Positions 1 through 11,575 are shown, counted from the first letter of the stretch. The stretch: 64,000 bases of DNA from Marthasterias glacialis (GCA_911728455.2 OU452230.1:12460438-12524437), one strand, 5' to 3'. The notes: a model not told the origin generated them from the sequence alone. Translations and numbers: made by a program.

Positions 1-1398
1 TGTATGATGTGTTGATGTTTAGAACATTGGTATTTTGTTGTTTGGTTGAATAGTGTGTAGGTATTATCGTATTGTTGATACGTCTGTGTACTGCTGCTGT
101 CCCTTGACCATTCCTACCATTCCGTTGACGTTGTATTTATGGTTTCTTTTACTCATAAAAATAGTCATACACCGATGTGTGTTGTTAAGCACTTTATACT
201 CTTTCCCCGAGTCCTGTGAAGAAATTAACAGGCATTCTCCTCGGGTGGAATTCGGGAATTCGAATTTCTAGAGCAGATGTCTGAACTAGACTCCCGAGGT
301 TGCTCGGCAGCCAGTTTGAATCCTATTCCTAGTAAGTAGTAGTAGTACAGGCTACTACTCTAGTGAGTACTACGCTATCAGACGATTGTGCTACACTAGT
401 AGTACTAGTACTAGTAGTACTAGTAGTACTACTAGTACTAGCACAGTAGCATGCAGCGGGTACTACAACCAATACAATAGTCAATAGATGTAAATTTTTG
501 CATCCGGTCATTATTTATAACAGACGATTACATAATTAATGATTAGCCTATATAATATTACTTATAACAAATGATGATTTCTGAGTGCATGCCTGTCACT
601 GCGGACTCAAAGTCTGGCTTACAGGTGCTGCATAGTTACGATAACCGTAACCCTCCATCCTCCTGATGGTCGGGAGGATGCAGGGTTTATCACAACTAGA
701 GAGTGCTACTTCTAGTGCTAGGGCCAACGATTCAAAGTGGATTAGCCGAAACCTTCACAACAATACATATTTATTGATAGCCCAACAGAGAGCTAGCTGA
801 GAATTATTTGACATGAGAGCTACAAACGCTTTGACTAGTGGGGTACCACAGAAACCATTGTCTTAAGTGCCTTCAGTGGTGGATGGGATAGTGGGGGCCT
901 CTTTAATTAACCCCATAGTCACTTTTATTTGGCTTAGTGCCTACAAATCTGACAAACGCCCACACCATATTGTAAGGATAGCCATACTAATTATGAATCT
1001 GTAACTTAAGACAACATTCTGTGGTGGAAAGGTCACTTAAGACAAACAACTAATTAGTGCTGATTAGGGATTTCTTTGATATAAAAGCTACAAAATTGAA
1101 TCCACATGGAAACTGTTGAGAGATCAATGTCAACTAAGTCACCAACTTAAGACATGATTATGTGGTGGGAAGTTCACTTAAGATAAGGTCAAAGGTTGAA
1201 GGTTATGCATGAACAGTTTTCCTGACCTGATAACTGCCAAACGTCAGGTGACGTGGGTCAACATTCAGTAGTGAATGATATTTAGCATTTGTCTTCAGGT
1301 GCGGTAGTCTACTCTTAGTGCTATGCTAGAAAAGGCCTTGTTCCTGTAAAATCACTGAGTGCAAACTTTGGTCAAATTGTAGGTTATATTGCCCCAAG
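1..1398. other. 5' flank of TIPIN, no gene seen
   Basis: No coding exon is recognisable. A trinucleotide-rich tract of AGT/ACT steps lies at about 330-450. From about 805 to 1190 there are diverged direct repeats: the segment near 1002-1047 (AACTTAAGACA, then GGTGG, then CACTTAAGA) recurs near 1143-1187. No TATA box or other core promoter could be identified. The TIPIN transcription start probably lies just upstream of 1399, but it cannot be placed from sequence alone. Confidence 0.5.
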
Positions 1399-1561
1399 AT
1401 GCAGTCAATATCACTAGACATGGATGACATACACGGAGCTGAGGGTGGCTACATCAGTGATGAAGAGTTCCCTCCAGTGGGTGGATCTTTACCCCCTCTC
1501 TCACCAAATAGGAACATCAATGATCCCTTTGGTGAAGACAACCCTTTCGGCAGTGGAGGAG
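1399..1561 (+). CDS. TIPIN: TIPIN coding exon 1
   Basis: Encodes the N-terminus (MQSISLDMDDIHGAEGG...), which is acidic and rich in Pro/Gly, with a repeated NDPFG/DNPFG pattern. The donor is G|GTATGT at 1562, phase 1. The split codon completes to Asp with exon 2. No upstream in-frame exon was found, and CAAGATGC is an acceptable start context. Confidence 0.85.
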
Positions 1562-4500
1562 GTATGTATTTGTGATTCTTTTTAGTATGAAATCAACATT
1601 TTCTTTAGGCCAAACAAAATAAATGTTGTGTTTACGGTAACCCGACCGACCTGAATTTTTTGCGGCCGAATTGCCGACCTCAAAACATTTTTCTAAATAT
1701 TTTGTGAGTTGGTAAAATTTAAAATGAGAATTTTAACATGTTGCCTCACTTTAAAACTGTTTATTACGACTTACCAGTGTAATAATGCATTTTTGCAAAA
1801 ATCATGGCAATACCAAAACTTGTGCACCCGGCCCACGCCTAGCCTAGCTTACTGTACTGCCACAATTTTTTCTGTGAAAGGTGCACGCGCCGCCCAATGC
1901 CCGGCCCCCGACGCACCCGCTGTGTTCACAGCGTACTTCGGGGCGATCCAATGTCACACAAAACGAAATTGGGCCCCTGGCAGCTGGCCGCATATTGGAC
2001 ACCACAACAAAACACGGTACAACAGTACAGTACAGCAAGCTGTCAGTGGTACAGCACGAAACGAAATTGGGCCCCTGGCAGCCGGCCGCATATTGGACAC
2101 TACAACAAAACATGGTGTAGCTGTCAGTGGTGTACAGCACGTGGGTGACCGTCCGCGTACGTTTACAACACGTTTTACACTTTACGGACGGACTGCGAAT
2201 GAAAACTGCATCAAAACATGGCGTCGACGTCAGGCAGTTCTTCGTGCGGTAACATAAACGAATTGTTTAGCTTGAAAACAGAAAAGTGCCTCCATCAGCC
2301 AGCCAAGTTGAAGCTAGTAAACATCGATGTCAGCAAGACATTTCTCAATATTTTCGAAGATCACCATGGGCCAAACTTTTATCACGTTTGTGCTCAATGT
2401 TCGACGTCCCAATGTGGAGACTGGCACGATGTCGAACTTACCAGCACGTTATACAGCATTGTAGATGTGTTTCCCAACATCAAATTTATCAAACTTAGTG
2501 ATTACTGATTTGTTTCTTCGGAGTATGATTACCCATCAGACACTAGTTGAACTGGCCATCGGGAAGCTCTTGAGTTGTTTTGAAGTATATTTAAACTACC
2601 CAGAGACTCACAACACACATTCAGATCAGATCAGGCTGACATTCAAAATAAGTTTGACCCTCAAAAGTGTTTATTCATTTTGCTATATTATTTTGGGGAA
2701 AATGTGAGTTGTGAGTTTCGGCTCTGTTGTTAATGTTATGGTACACCTTGCACCACTGAGCCTACTGAGTGACATCATTTTCACCCAGCAACCCGGAGGT
2801 TCGTCAGTTTGGGTAAAGTGCAAGTAAAGTGTACAACAATGGAATGAAAAATGTGAACAAAATAACCACACCTCAAATTGAAAGTTGGTAAAACTGATGT
2901 CAGCATTTAAAACATGGCCCTGATTTAATGGTAAGATAAAAAAGTTTCCTTGTAACTTCTAAAGCGCTTGCAACTTGACCTATGTTATGTTTTTTTCTAA
3001 ACAACTTATAAACTTTTATATTTTACCACTTTCCAACATGAGGGTTTATTTAAACTTGATGAGTCGAACAAGGTTAGTATAATGGTAACGGGTTTAAAAT
3101 ACTAACAAATAACTCGAAATTCAAGAACTTAAAAATAAAAATAAAATTACAAAATAAAATTATTTTCCTACCTACCTACCTGGAATTTTTTCGGGCCGTT
3201 ACCGTAAACACAACATTTATTTTGTTTGGCCTTATTGCATGATTATAATAGATAAGAGCTCATTACATGATGTAGAGTGTGTCATACTGCAAAAAAGTGC
3301 ATGGGCTGTTTACAAAATGAAAGTCCTATAACTTTAGAAGATGTCAGAATAAAGTGATGATTATTTTTAGTTTGAAGTCAGGGGGCGCATTTCCAGTCTG
3401 TTGTTATTTTTCCCCCTCATGCTACAACAAAGCCACACTTTTGATGGGCAGAGTTAATATACATTTTCAAATTTCCCTGTGAAAATTAGAAGGAAGGATT
3501 CTTTGGAAAGTCCTCTTGTGCTAATTTGTTTTCCTTGCCGATAGATTTACCAGGAAGTGATGCAGATAAGGAGAATCAAGGCGATGCAAAGCGCCCTCGT
3601 AGGCTGGTTATGAGAAAACCACAGCCAAAGCTTGATGCCACACGGTATGTTACTCACATAAGTCATTATTTTAAGAATAGAGTGTAGAATGGGTACACCT
3701 TTGTTTTTAATATCAACGGATGCATCAAAGTTGGACCTCAAAACACTTCCATTTGTAATCTGCCGGGCTAGTCAAAAATTTGTTTGCAGTACTAGTCAAA
3801 TGAACTATGTGAAGGACTGTGGAGCTATATGTAACACTGAATTTCACTTACAAAAGTTTCAACATGAAAAATGGTTACTACGTTTACAAAAATAATTTCT
3901 TGTAACATGGGTGCTTTGCATTGATATTTTTTGTTGTCTGTGATGTGGTTTCATCATGTGGCTTCACACTCCGATAATTTTGAAGCTAACTGCACCAGTT
4001 AGGTAGTACTACTAGTTACTAGTGTATTGTTGAAAGAACAAAAAAGTTGTGTTGGAAAAAAACGAGATATGCGATTGAAAATATTTTGCAAATACATGTG
4101 GACTTCTAGTGAACAAATCTTGCCAATTACTCAAAAGTTGGGTTCACAAGTTTAGCCTGTGTGATGAAAAAAAGTTGAGGGAAACCACCGATCTGTGTCA
4201 TCCAAACAATACAAAAACAAAGTTTGACTTAGTGCTACACGTACATATATGGACTTGAAGTTTGAATAAGCAAAATCTGGAAAATTGTCATGGTGAAATT
4301 TTTGTCTCTGGAAGGGGCTTAGTACAATGAAAGCCAGGCTCACAAATCTTACTTTTAGCCGGAGATTTCTGATGTACTCTGGAGAGCTTCCACTTTTAGC
4401 AATAAAATTGCTGTAAAACCTAGAGTAACTTTAAATTAAAAACACTAATTTTAATCACTTAATCCCTTCCAGGCTGTGCTCAGATAGAGGCTTACCGACC

Positions 4501-7500
4501 CTCAGTAAACACTTTGAGCAGGTCAAGTTCAAGGGCAAAGGCCATGAAGTTGGTGACCTGAACCGCTTGATGTCCACCATGGAGCACTGGGCCCACAGAA
4601 TGTTTCCTAAGATGCCATTCGACGAGGTCATTGAGAGAATCGAGAAATTGGGGCGAAAGAAACCAGTGCAGGTATTTTCTTCAAACATTAACATGCTGGC
4701 GATAGAAACTGAGCTATCTAGCCCTATCCATTATAGGCAAGCGCTGGCACTTTAATCTGGAGTACCTTGGTTCACATCCCATTTTAGTAAATTTTTCCTT
4801 GTTCACCCCAAAATTGAATTAAATTTACCCAGTCAGTTTCCCTCCGTACAGCTGAACAAATTAGCATGAAGCCAGCTGGGTACACAATTTATAATGACTT
4901 GGTGTTGAGGTACCATATTACGCTGTCAGATTCCTTACGCTGTAAGGTTCCTTGCCTGCATGCCAAGGTAGTTGGGGTAAATGTTTCTCTAACTTTGTAT
5001 GACTGTATCTTTTATCACAGACCTGCATTAAGAAGATTCGTCTGGACATGATGGATGACGACTTTGAGGGACAAGATGAAGGTAAGAATCTCTTTAAACC
5101 ATCCTACTGTTTGAGGTACAATAATAACCCCAGATAATGCCAGCTCTGTGTCGGAACAATTACATGTATCAAATTACTGTCTTTGATCCACTGGAGGTCT
5201 GGAGAATTTGCCAGCATTTTCACGAAGAGACGTATATGCTCCAAAGCAAAAAATTCTATGTTTGGAGAAAATCGCGATTAAAGTTGAGCTATTTTTTCAA
5301 ACTGCTGTTTCGGAGACTGCTTACTATTTAAAAAAAAACGTTTATACCAAACTGAAGCTGACTTCTTCATTCTTACAGAACTGTCAATGTGTTTTCAATT
5401 TTGCAACTGTATTGATGACTTATTAATTCTAAACACATACTTCACTTTGTGAAAACGGAAAAAAAGACATGCTTGCAGATCGCTGTGTACAAACCAATGC
5501 ATATTGAGACACGTTACTTCGTGAAAATGCTAAACTTAACTTGGGTCAACAGTTACATCACTTTGTGAAAACACACAAGTCAAAAATGTGCGTGTTGCAC
5601 AGTGCCAGTGAAATGTATTTCAATGGATTAAGTGTCCAATCAAAATACGTCACTTTGTGGAAATGCAAAATGGCAAATCTACTAATACATCGGTCATGCT
5701 AATTAGTGTAATAACGAAACTATTATGTGTGAGGTCCTGAAACTTGCTGAAAATGTTAACAGCAATGAGTATATTAATAATTTGTACAAACAACGATTTG
5801 CCTAATTTTGTGATTTTTGACACATGTCTTTTTGTGAAAGTAGTGACGAATCGTAGCCAATGCTAGGCACTTGCCCCTCTAAAAGTTTCTACGAAGCTCA
5901 ATTATTTTAATTTATAGATAAAGCGGTTCAAACATGAATTCATAACACAAAGTCGTTCGGAAAAGTATGATTAAGTTGTACATTCAAGTGTATTTGTAAT
6001 TACAATCCCTGTTCAATATGCCAATTAAGATTCTTGGTAAATGGTAAACGTTCATCACAGTTGTTGATTTCTTGCTTGCTTTGTAGAAGGTGCTGAAGAT
6101 ATGAATGTTGCTGGTGAGGGAGATGATGGTCAGGAGACCGATCCCTTCTCTCAGCTTAGTGGACCAGCAACGCAAACATCAGTAAACAATGCCACAACCA
6201 CTGTAAGTAAAAGTTTTATAGACCCCTTGCACATATGATGTCACAAGCTCCAACAGCGCCCTCGCTGAGGTCAAAGGAAGCCCTGTCATTGGCTGAGAGT
6301 TGTTCGTGGTGGGTACACACGTGCATGTTTGCATTGTTTTACCTCAGCGATGGCGGTCTATGCAAGGGAGTGGTCTAATGATATGTATACTGCATGTTGG
6401 AACATGCAGGATTACCATGCAGTATCCAAATACTGGTCAAGATGAATTTCTTGAATGATACACTGCATCATCAACATACAATTAGACTGTTGTAAATATG
6501 CAATGAATGGATTGGTTTGATGCCTAGGTTATGCTCCACCTCCAAGCTGTTGGTTTGAATCACAAATTGCCAACAAATATCCAGTGCCCCCCTCCCCGCC
6601 CCCCTCCCCACCCTCCCCCCAACAAAATTACCTCAGTTAACTCTCTGAAAACCATCCAGCCTGCTGAAGTTTAAATTTTTGTTCGGGGTTGTTCACAGAA
6701 AAAAGGTGGATAATTGTGTGATTGATCAGCGGTTACATGTATGTAAAGAGCTTGAAGAATCACATTGCAGTGTTTTGAAATTTCAACTATTTTGTTCTCA
6801 ATTCTTACTATAATTTTAAATCTAAACTATTATTGTTTTCCTTCTTTTAACAACTTCCCAGGCTTCGCTTTCTGAGGAGCAGATGGAGCGGATAGAGCGA
6901 AACAAACGCCTCGCCATGGAGCGCCGCAAATCCAAAGGACCTGCCCCAAGCTCCCAGGTCAACCCAAGTGGAATCACAGCTGAAGAAATCCTAGAAATGG
7001 AAGGTGGACATGCCGATGAGGCGGAGGTAGAAGATCAGCTGTGGAATGACATTGCCATGTTTGAGGTCTCCCAGAGGAACATCTGGAAGAAGTCACCAGA
7101 AGAGGTTGCCAAGAACTTGGATACTGTTTCTCATCCTTCAGAAAGTTCAAAGGGGTTGGGAGAAACTGCAGTCCTGAAGAATGGGCAATCGGATTATACA
7201 GATCTGACGGTTGATTCTGTGACGGAGGAGAACTTGGTCAGTAATACCGACAAACTTGAAGCAACGTCAGAAGTCATCAGTGTTGATTCCGAGGATGAAG
7301 CGGTGGACTTTCAACAAGGTGCTACTGAGGATGCCGAGAGTGCTCCTTCGGATTTGAATCTGAAATGGGATTCTGAATCTGCGGATGAAAGTATGACCGT
7401 CCAAGAACCCTGTGAGAATTCAAGCGGACAGAAAGACTCAGAAAATGTTCAGACTGTTCAAGATGTCTCAGAAACAAGCAGAGATGCTGTCAAACTTGAT

Positions 7501-7719
7501 GGGAAAGATCAGAATGGTGGAGACGATTCTGAAAGCACAGAAGTTACTGTGGATCAAAATGCTAAAGATACAAGTGCTCAGAATTTGGATGATGCAAGTC
7601 ATGATGGTGCAGGAGTTCATGATAGTGCAGGTTGTGCCACAGATGAAACGGAGAAGGGGACAGCAATTTCAACTGATCAAAAGGAACTAGAACGTGAGGA
7701 GGCCATGGAATTAGAATAG
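1399..7719 (+). CDS. TIPIN: TIPIN homologue (TIMELESS-interacting protein), six coding exons
   Basis: Exons 1399-1561, 3545-3644, 4473-4671, 5021-5081, 6087-6202 and 6862-7719 join in frame at GT/AG sites. They total 1497 nt, giving 498 residues. TIPIN pairs with TIMELESS in the fork protection complex, which stabilises stalled replication forks and supports the S-phase checkpoint in the nucleus. Residues about 80-170 form the Swi3/Csm3 core: a PQPKLDA lead-in, RGLP, KFKGKGHE, MEHWAHRMFPKMPFDEVIERI and the KKIRLD end are all typical of the family. Residues about 216-240 (EEQMERIERNKRLAMERRKS) match the RPA32-binding helix. The tail from about 250 is Asp/Glu/Ser rich. Human TIPIN is about 300 residues, so this tail is much longer. 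The start has A at -3; a second Met follows at codon 7. The next gene converges on it from the right. Confidence 0.93.
1605..3234. mobile_element. Non-autonomous PIF/Harbinger-like DNA transposon in TIPIN intron 1
   Basis: Perfect 34-bp terminal inverted repeats lie at 1608-1641 and 3198-3231; the outer part reads GGCCAAACAAAATAAATG. They are flanked by a TTA duplication at 1605-1607 and 3232-3234. A 3-bp TWA target duplication is the mark of the PIF/Harbinger superfamily. The 1.6-kb interior encodes no recognisable transposase. It holds a 98-bp tandem duplication (copies from 1961 and 2059) and a 96-codon ORF at 2218-2508. The perfect inverted repeats suggest a fairly recent insertion. The superfamily call is inferred from the target site and ends only. 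Confidence 0.82.
1961..2118. repeat. 98-bp tandem duplication inside the transposon
   Basis: The segment beginning AAACGAAATTGGGCCCCTGG at 1961 recurs at 2059, with only a few differences over about 60 bp (AGCTGGCC versus AGCCGGCC). The segment is much more GC-rich than its surroundings and resembles a subterminal promoter region. Confidence 0.85.
3545..3644 (+). CDS. TIPIN: TIPIN coding exon 2
   Basis: Acceptor GATAG|A at 3544, donor CG|GTATGT at 3645. Encodes DLPGSDADKENQGDAKRPRR followed by LVMRKPQPKLDATR. The basic stretch KRPRR could act as a nuclear localisation signal. PQPKLDA opens the conserved Swi3 domain. The final Arg codon is split with exon 3. Confidence 0.93.
4473..4671 (+). 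CDS. TIPIN: TIPIN coding exon 3 (Swi3 core)
   Basis: Acceptor TTCCAG at 4472, donor CAG|GTATTT at 4672. Carries most of the Swi3/Csm3 domain that contacts TIMELESS: RGLPTLSKHFEQVKFKGKGH, MEHWAHRMFPKMPFDEVIER and LGRKKPVQ. It is the best conserved exon of the gene and decides the identification. Confidence 0.96.
4690..4855 (+). mobile_element. Degraded tRNA-derived SINE (family A), intron 3
   Basis: Contains a B-box-like GGTTCACATCCC near 4770, then TTGTTCACCCCAAAATTGA and TTTACCCAGTCAGTTTCCCT. These match, in the reverse orientation, the SINE copies at about 24205, 24505, 50330 and 63610. The left part is degraded. Confidence 0.6.
5021..5081 (+). CDS. TIPIN: TIPIN coding exon 4
   Basis: Acceptor ATCACAG at 5020, donor G|GTAAGA at 5082. 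Encodes TCIKKIRLDMMDDDFEGQDE. KKIRLD is the conserved end of the Swi3 domain, and the acidic run after it starts the linker. Confidence 0.92.
5082..6086. other. TIPIN intron 4
   Basis: Four diverged copies of a short motif (TCACTTTGTGAAAA-like) occur near 5441, 5515, 5567 and 5651, suggesting an old tandem repeat. No coding sequence was recognised. Confidence 0.5.
6087..6202 (+). CDS. TIPIN: TIPIN coding exon 5
   Basis: Acceptor TTTGTAG at 6086, donor ACT|GTAAGT at 6203. Encodes an acidic, low-complexity linker (EGAEDMNVAGEGDDGQETDP, then FSQLSGPATQTSVNNATTT). Little conservation is expected here. The exon is supported by its in-frame splice sites, which connect exons 4 and 6. Confidence 0.82.
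6203..6861. other. TIPIN intron 5
   Basis: Contains a C-rich tract at about 6586-6620 (runs of C broken by single T or A) and the phrase TTTGTTCGGGGTTG near 6680, which is shared with the SINE family A flank. No exon was seen. Confidence 0.5.
6862..7719 (+). CDS. TIPIN: TIPIN coding exon 6 (RPA-binding helix and long acidic tail)
   Basis: Acceptor TTCCCAG at 6861; stop TAG at 7717-7719. Encodes 285 residues. It opens with ASLSEEQMERIERNKRLAME then RRKSKG, the RPA32-binding-type basic helix. It continues with a conserved-looking EEILEMEGG and VEDQLWNDIAMFEVSQRNIW. Thereafter it is almost pure Asp/Glu/Ser/Thr/Gln with many possible CK2 sites, ending in ELEREEAMELE. The long terminal exon accounts for the extra length over the vertebrate protein. 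Confidence 0.93.
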   Translation, partial: ASLSEEQMERIERNKRLAMERRKSKGPAPSSQVNPSGITAEEILEMEGGHADEAEVEDQLWNDIAMFEVSQRNIWKKSPEEVAKNLDTVSHPSESSKGLGETAVLKNGQSDYTDLTVDSVTEENLVSNTDKLEATSEVISVDSEDEAVDFQQGATEDAESAPSDLNLKWDSESADESMTVQEPCENSSGQKDSENVQTVQDVSETSRDAVKLDGKDQNGGDDSESTEVTVDQNAKDTSAQNLDDASHDGAGVHDSAGCATDETEKGTAISTDQKELEREEAMELE

Positions 7720-7929
7720 CTCGTTCTTGTATCATACGTCATATATTTTAAGAATTTTAAAGTCATCTTCTATTGCTACTTTTTTACAGATCGTTAAATA
7801 TTCTAACATAAGATCCATGTTGAAGTCTATGATTACTCAGGATTTTTTGACAAAGTTCCCCTTAACTCTATTTGTATCTTTAAAAAAGAAAAATTGTCAC
7901 CAAGAGAAGAAATAAGACATTCACCAGGC

Positions 7930-8070
7930 CTTGAACTTCGCTCTTGAAGGGGCCTGGCAATGTTCCTCTGGTAAGGGGCACTTTTATGAGGAAACTGTAA
8001 ATTTTGCACCATAGCAGAGGCACAGGGCACCACGGTAATTGCTGCTAGTGCAGTGGGTAAATCAAGGTCT
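7930..8070. repeat. Dispersed repeat family R, copy 1
   Basis: Shares ordered phrases with other copies in the window at about 10370-10540, 32720-32870, 51735-51900, 53590-53690 and 61640-61860: AAGGGGCCTGGCAATG, GGGGCAC, TGAGGAAA, CAGGGCACCACGG and a final GGTCTGG. Other copies read GGGGCACCAAGG and GGCAACTGCCTCCGTTGCC. Strongly diverged and with no coding capacity; the transposon class is unknown. Confidence 0.65.
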
Positions 8071-8204
8071 GGTATAAACAGGCTGAAGTGTTTATTAATG
8101 TGGCCATTCAAGAAGCTTCACCCTGCAGGTGACCCAGGCCGTTTAGTAATCATAATTCTGACCCCCAAAATGGCACAACCAGGATACATGTACATTGTAT
8201 ATGA

Positions 8205-9065
8205 AAGGTGATGATGTCAGGTGATTTGGGTCTGAGAAATTTACCAAATTCACATGAAGTCATCATCACAATAATCTTGGTTCTGCCATTTTGGAAGTCG
8301 ATGTCTACGAGTGTTATACAGTGTAATGTGCATTTTAGGCTACGCGGCATTTATACATGTACCTATACATCGATTGTGCGACCTGCGTCGCGTGACCTAT
8401 TGTGGGTATTGAATGTAAACAAACACAACGTCCTCCATAGGAAAGTGCGTGAGGTACATGATGATTGTTGCATTTGTTTATTCGATTGAGGCTTTTCTTT
8501 CTCGAAATCTGTGCAAAATATTCCCGAGTTTGTACCAGAGACCTTCGAGTGGCTGAATAAAGCCAGCAAGGACAGTTCCAGCAAGTCTTGGAAATTGTAC
8601 AAGTAAGGTATAAATGTGCACCATGTGTACTAGTGCACAACGGAACGTTTAGGCCAGACGACCGCGATCACACACTTTTTAACACAAGAATTTCAAAGTT
8701 TTGAAGCTGAATCATCCAAAAAAATTGCTTTCCAAAACTGTGCAATTCCTTTGCCTATTTGAAATTTCTTTACATTTTTACGTTTTTACAGTGATTTATG
8801 CCTACATTACAAACAAAATAACAGGCGGATGGCTACATGTGATCAATATCAATATCAATTAATAAAATGGCTTAGTAACTGTGTAATAGTACCAAAAGCC
8901 GACTTTTGGTGTGACTTTGTCGGTCACGGCATGTATTTGCACGTAGTTTGCCATCAGTTCAGATGATGTAGTACCCACAATAGGTCTTGTGATGACATGT
9001 ACAATCGGTCTATTGACTTCCAAAATGGTGAGCGTGGCTGCGTGCAAGGGCAACAGGGCAAAGTA
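8205..9065. repeat. Inverted-arm element in the intergenic region
   Basis: The left arm (about 8283-8415: CCATTTTGGAAGTCGATG, then CGATTGTGCG, then GACCTATTGTGGGTA) is matched in reverse by the right arm (about 8945-9035). The outer part of the left arm (GTGTTATACAGTG, then GTGCATTTTAGG) recurs near 62290-62340, so it is a dispersed family. The interior carries a short exon-like ORF at 8490-8606. Confidence 0.6.
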
Positions 9066-10369
9066 GACAAAAGGAAATGATATCAAACACAGTGCTTTTA
9101 TGCATTGCAGGCGTGTATTAATGTCACTTAAATCAGCATTTCTTTATACAGTATATTCATAAGTAGCTTTATGTCAAACACTCTCAAGAAGACTATAATG
9201 GAAGTTCTATAACATGTCACCAGAAATATTTGTCAACTAAATATTAATTTGTCAATTTAAGTTAATTTACAATGTTTAGAACGACAATTTAACAGAAAGC
9301 TGTTCTTCACAAGTACATTTTTTTCAAAATTGGTTTGGCAAAACTGAAGTAACCAAGGAGACAGGTTTACATGGAGCTAGGCTAATTATTTTTAGATGAC
9401 AACATTGTTTACAAAAATAGTGTATTTTGGAATTGCAATTGGAAATGCACAAATTATGAATTATTTTCCTCACAGAAGCAAACATAACTTTCCCCTGGTG
9501 CAAACTTTCAAAAGAGGGCCAATCAACAGAGGCACATGGGTCATTGTCTACCCACAGTTGGCAGCTGAACTTTCTCCATACAATGATCAACTTTCAAAAT
9601 AATTGATGGATTTGTAGTCAGAGCCCAAGCCAGACCGTGGTTTCGAAAATGGCGTTTGTTTCCTTTAAATACTTACCCAAAGGTCCATCTTGAACTAATT
9701 ATAACATTACATGGTGAAATGCAAACCCCTAGAGACAGCATAAACATCATTTGTACACCTTAAATGGAAGTTCCTATTTAACTAAGTAATCATAGCTTAC
9801 AATGCATTTCAATATTAATATGCTTTTCAAGTGATTTTTTAATATAAAAAAATATTTAAACATTATGAAGGAGTTATGTTAGTTGAAATAGAGTCTAATG
9901 TATTTGACAAACTCTGATTGAGTTTTTCTAATCTGTCCGACACTATCTTGTTCGCCTAAAACTTCACAGTCTACAAGATTGAAAGTAGGGGTTGAAATAC
10001 AGCAGTCAAAATTTTTAGTTCCTTTTAGATATTCCGTTATTTTGTTCTTCTTTATGTTTTGTGACCTGGTGTGTAACCGTCGCTAACAAATTGCAAGATT
10101 CACAAAAAGTTGTTAGGAAAATCTGATAGCTTACACCTGTGGTCAATTAAATATGAGTCACAGTGGAATTGCAATCATGCCATTTATGTTACTTCCTTGT
10201 TGTTGTCAGGCATTGATCCAACCTAAGAGGATATGCATGGTTGGATGATTCTAGTTCAACAATGTGGGTGGGGCGAAGGGTGGGGGGAATTAAAAATCAC
10301 CAATCCCAAGGTCAGATTTTGGTGAGGGAACGATTGTGAGGTGCATTATTTTAAAGAATAAAATTAGTT

Positions 10370-10540
10370 GGCAGTAATGCAGGCTTTTGCTTTTGAAGGG
10401 GGAAGGGCATTTTTCCTATAGTAAGAGGGCACTTCTGAGGAAAATGTAACTTTGTACTGGAACTTTGCAAAGGGAACCACATCAAAAGCACAGGGCACCG
10501 TGGCAATTGCTGTGGGTGCTGTGGGTTAAATTCGAGGCCT
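10370..10540. repeat. Dispersed repeat family R, copy 2
   Basis: CTTTTGAAGGGGGAAGGGCA, GAGGGCACTTCTGAGGAAAA, CACAGGGCACCGTGGCAATT and GAGGCCTGGCAATG follow in the same order as in the copy at 7930-8070. Confidence 0.7.
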
Positions 10541-11384
10541 GGCAATGCATGTGCTCTGGTCACAGTCTTCTGACAGATGGTAACATGCATTTCTAAGTGG
10601 CATACTTTAAACTGTAGTAAATAATTTCCCTTGTGCAGCATAGCGAAATGCTACACAAAATGCATCATTTGCTACTAAAAAAAAATATCATCATTTGCCA
10701 CTCAACATTAGTATTCAGTGTGCACAAAACATGTTCAGTCTAAAGAGTTTGATGTGAAAAATTGCTGGACGAAATCATTCCCTGGACTATCTCCAGCAAA
10801 CTTACAAACAGCTTTTGTCAAATAAATATCAATAATAGATATAGAGTTCTGATAATACACCTAATACATGTATGTATATATACACTAGAACTGGTAAGCA
10901 GGAGACTATATGAAACAGATACATGTACATATTTGCTCACATCAAAAGCTACTTCAATATGATGCACCATGTCTTGCCAAAGACAAAATATTGTATGGCT
11001 CAGAGTAAAAGGCACACTGTGGTAAGCATGATCTCTTATTTACAAATGCTAAAATTTTCCTAAATATATAGACTTTTTAAAATGGAATTTGAGTATTATT
11101 TGATTGATTGTATGTACTATTTAACTCGTATACAAATCCTTGTCATTTGATTGGAGTAATGCGCAAGGATGTCAAGGGTCATATGCTTCCTTCAAACATT
11201 CAAAGTAATGTACAGGAGAACCTGAGGTTTACAAAAAGCTTGAAAACATACAAGACTTAATGCATTACAAGACTGCGTTCATCATCGTTAATGAATAGTG
11301 CCGGTATCCGACTATTTTGATGCTCTTGGCGCATGAATTATTTATTACCCCTGGTCACTCGGCCATTTATTTCATTCCTTTAAC

Positions 11385-11575
11385 CATCTCAGCTCCCTGT
11401 GCTGCCCTCAAACAACTCAGCCCTCACAGGTACCCATTTAACCGTTGGTGAAGAGAAGCAATTATAGTTAGTGTCTTGCTTAAGGACACAAGAATCATGA
11501 CCAGGATTCGAACCCACACCCTGATGACTTAGACATTAGAGCTGTGTCCAGCAAACTAGACATCTCGGCCACGAC
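11385..11575 (-). mobile_element. tRNA-derived SINE (family B), minus copy
   Basis: Read on the minus strand, a tRNA-like head with B box GTGGGTTCGAATCCTGGTCA is followed by the shared body TGTCCTTAAGCAAGACAC and AATTGCTTCTC. Close relatives lie at 18662-18990, 34855-35050 and 45545-45895. The 3' tail is degraded here. Confidence 0.8.
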
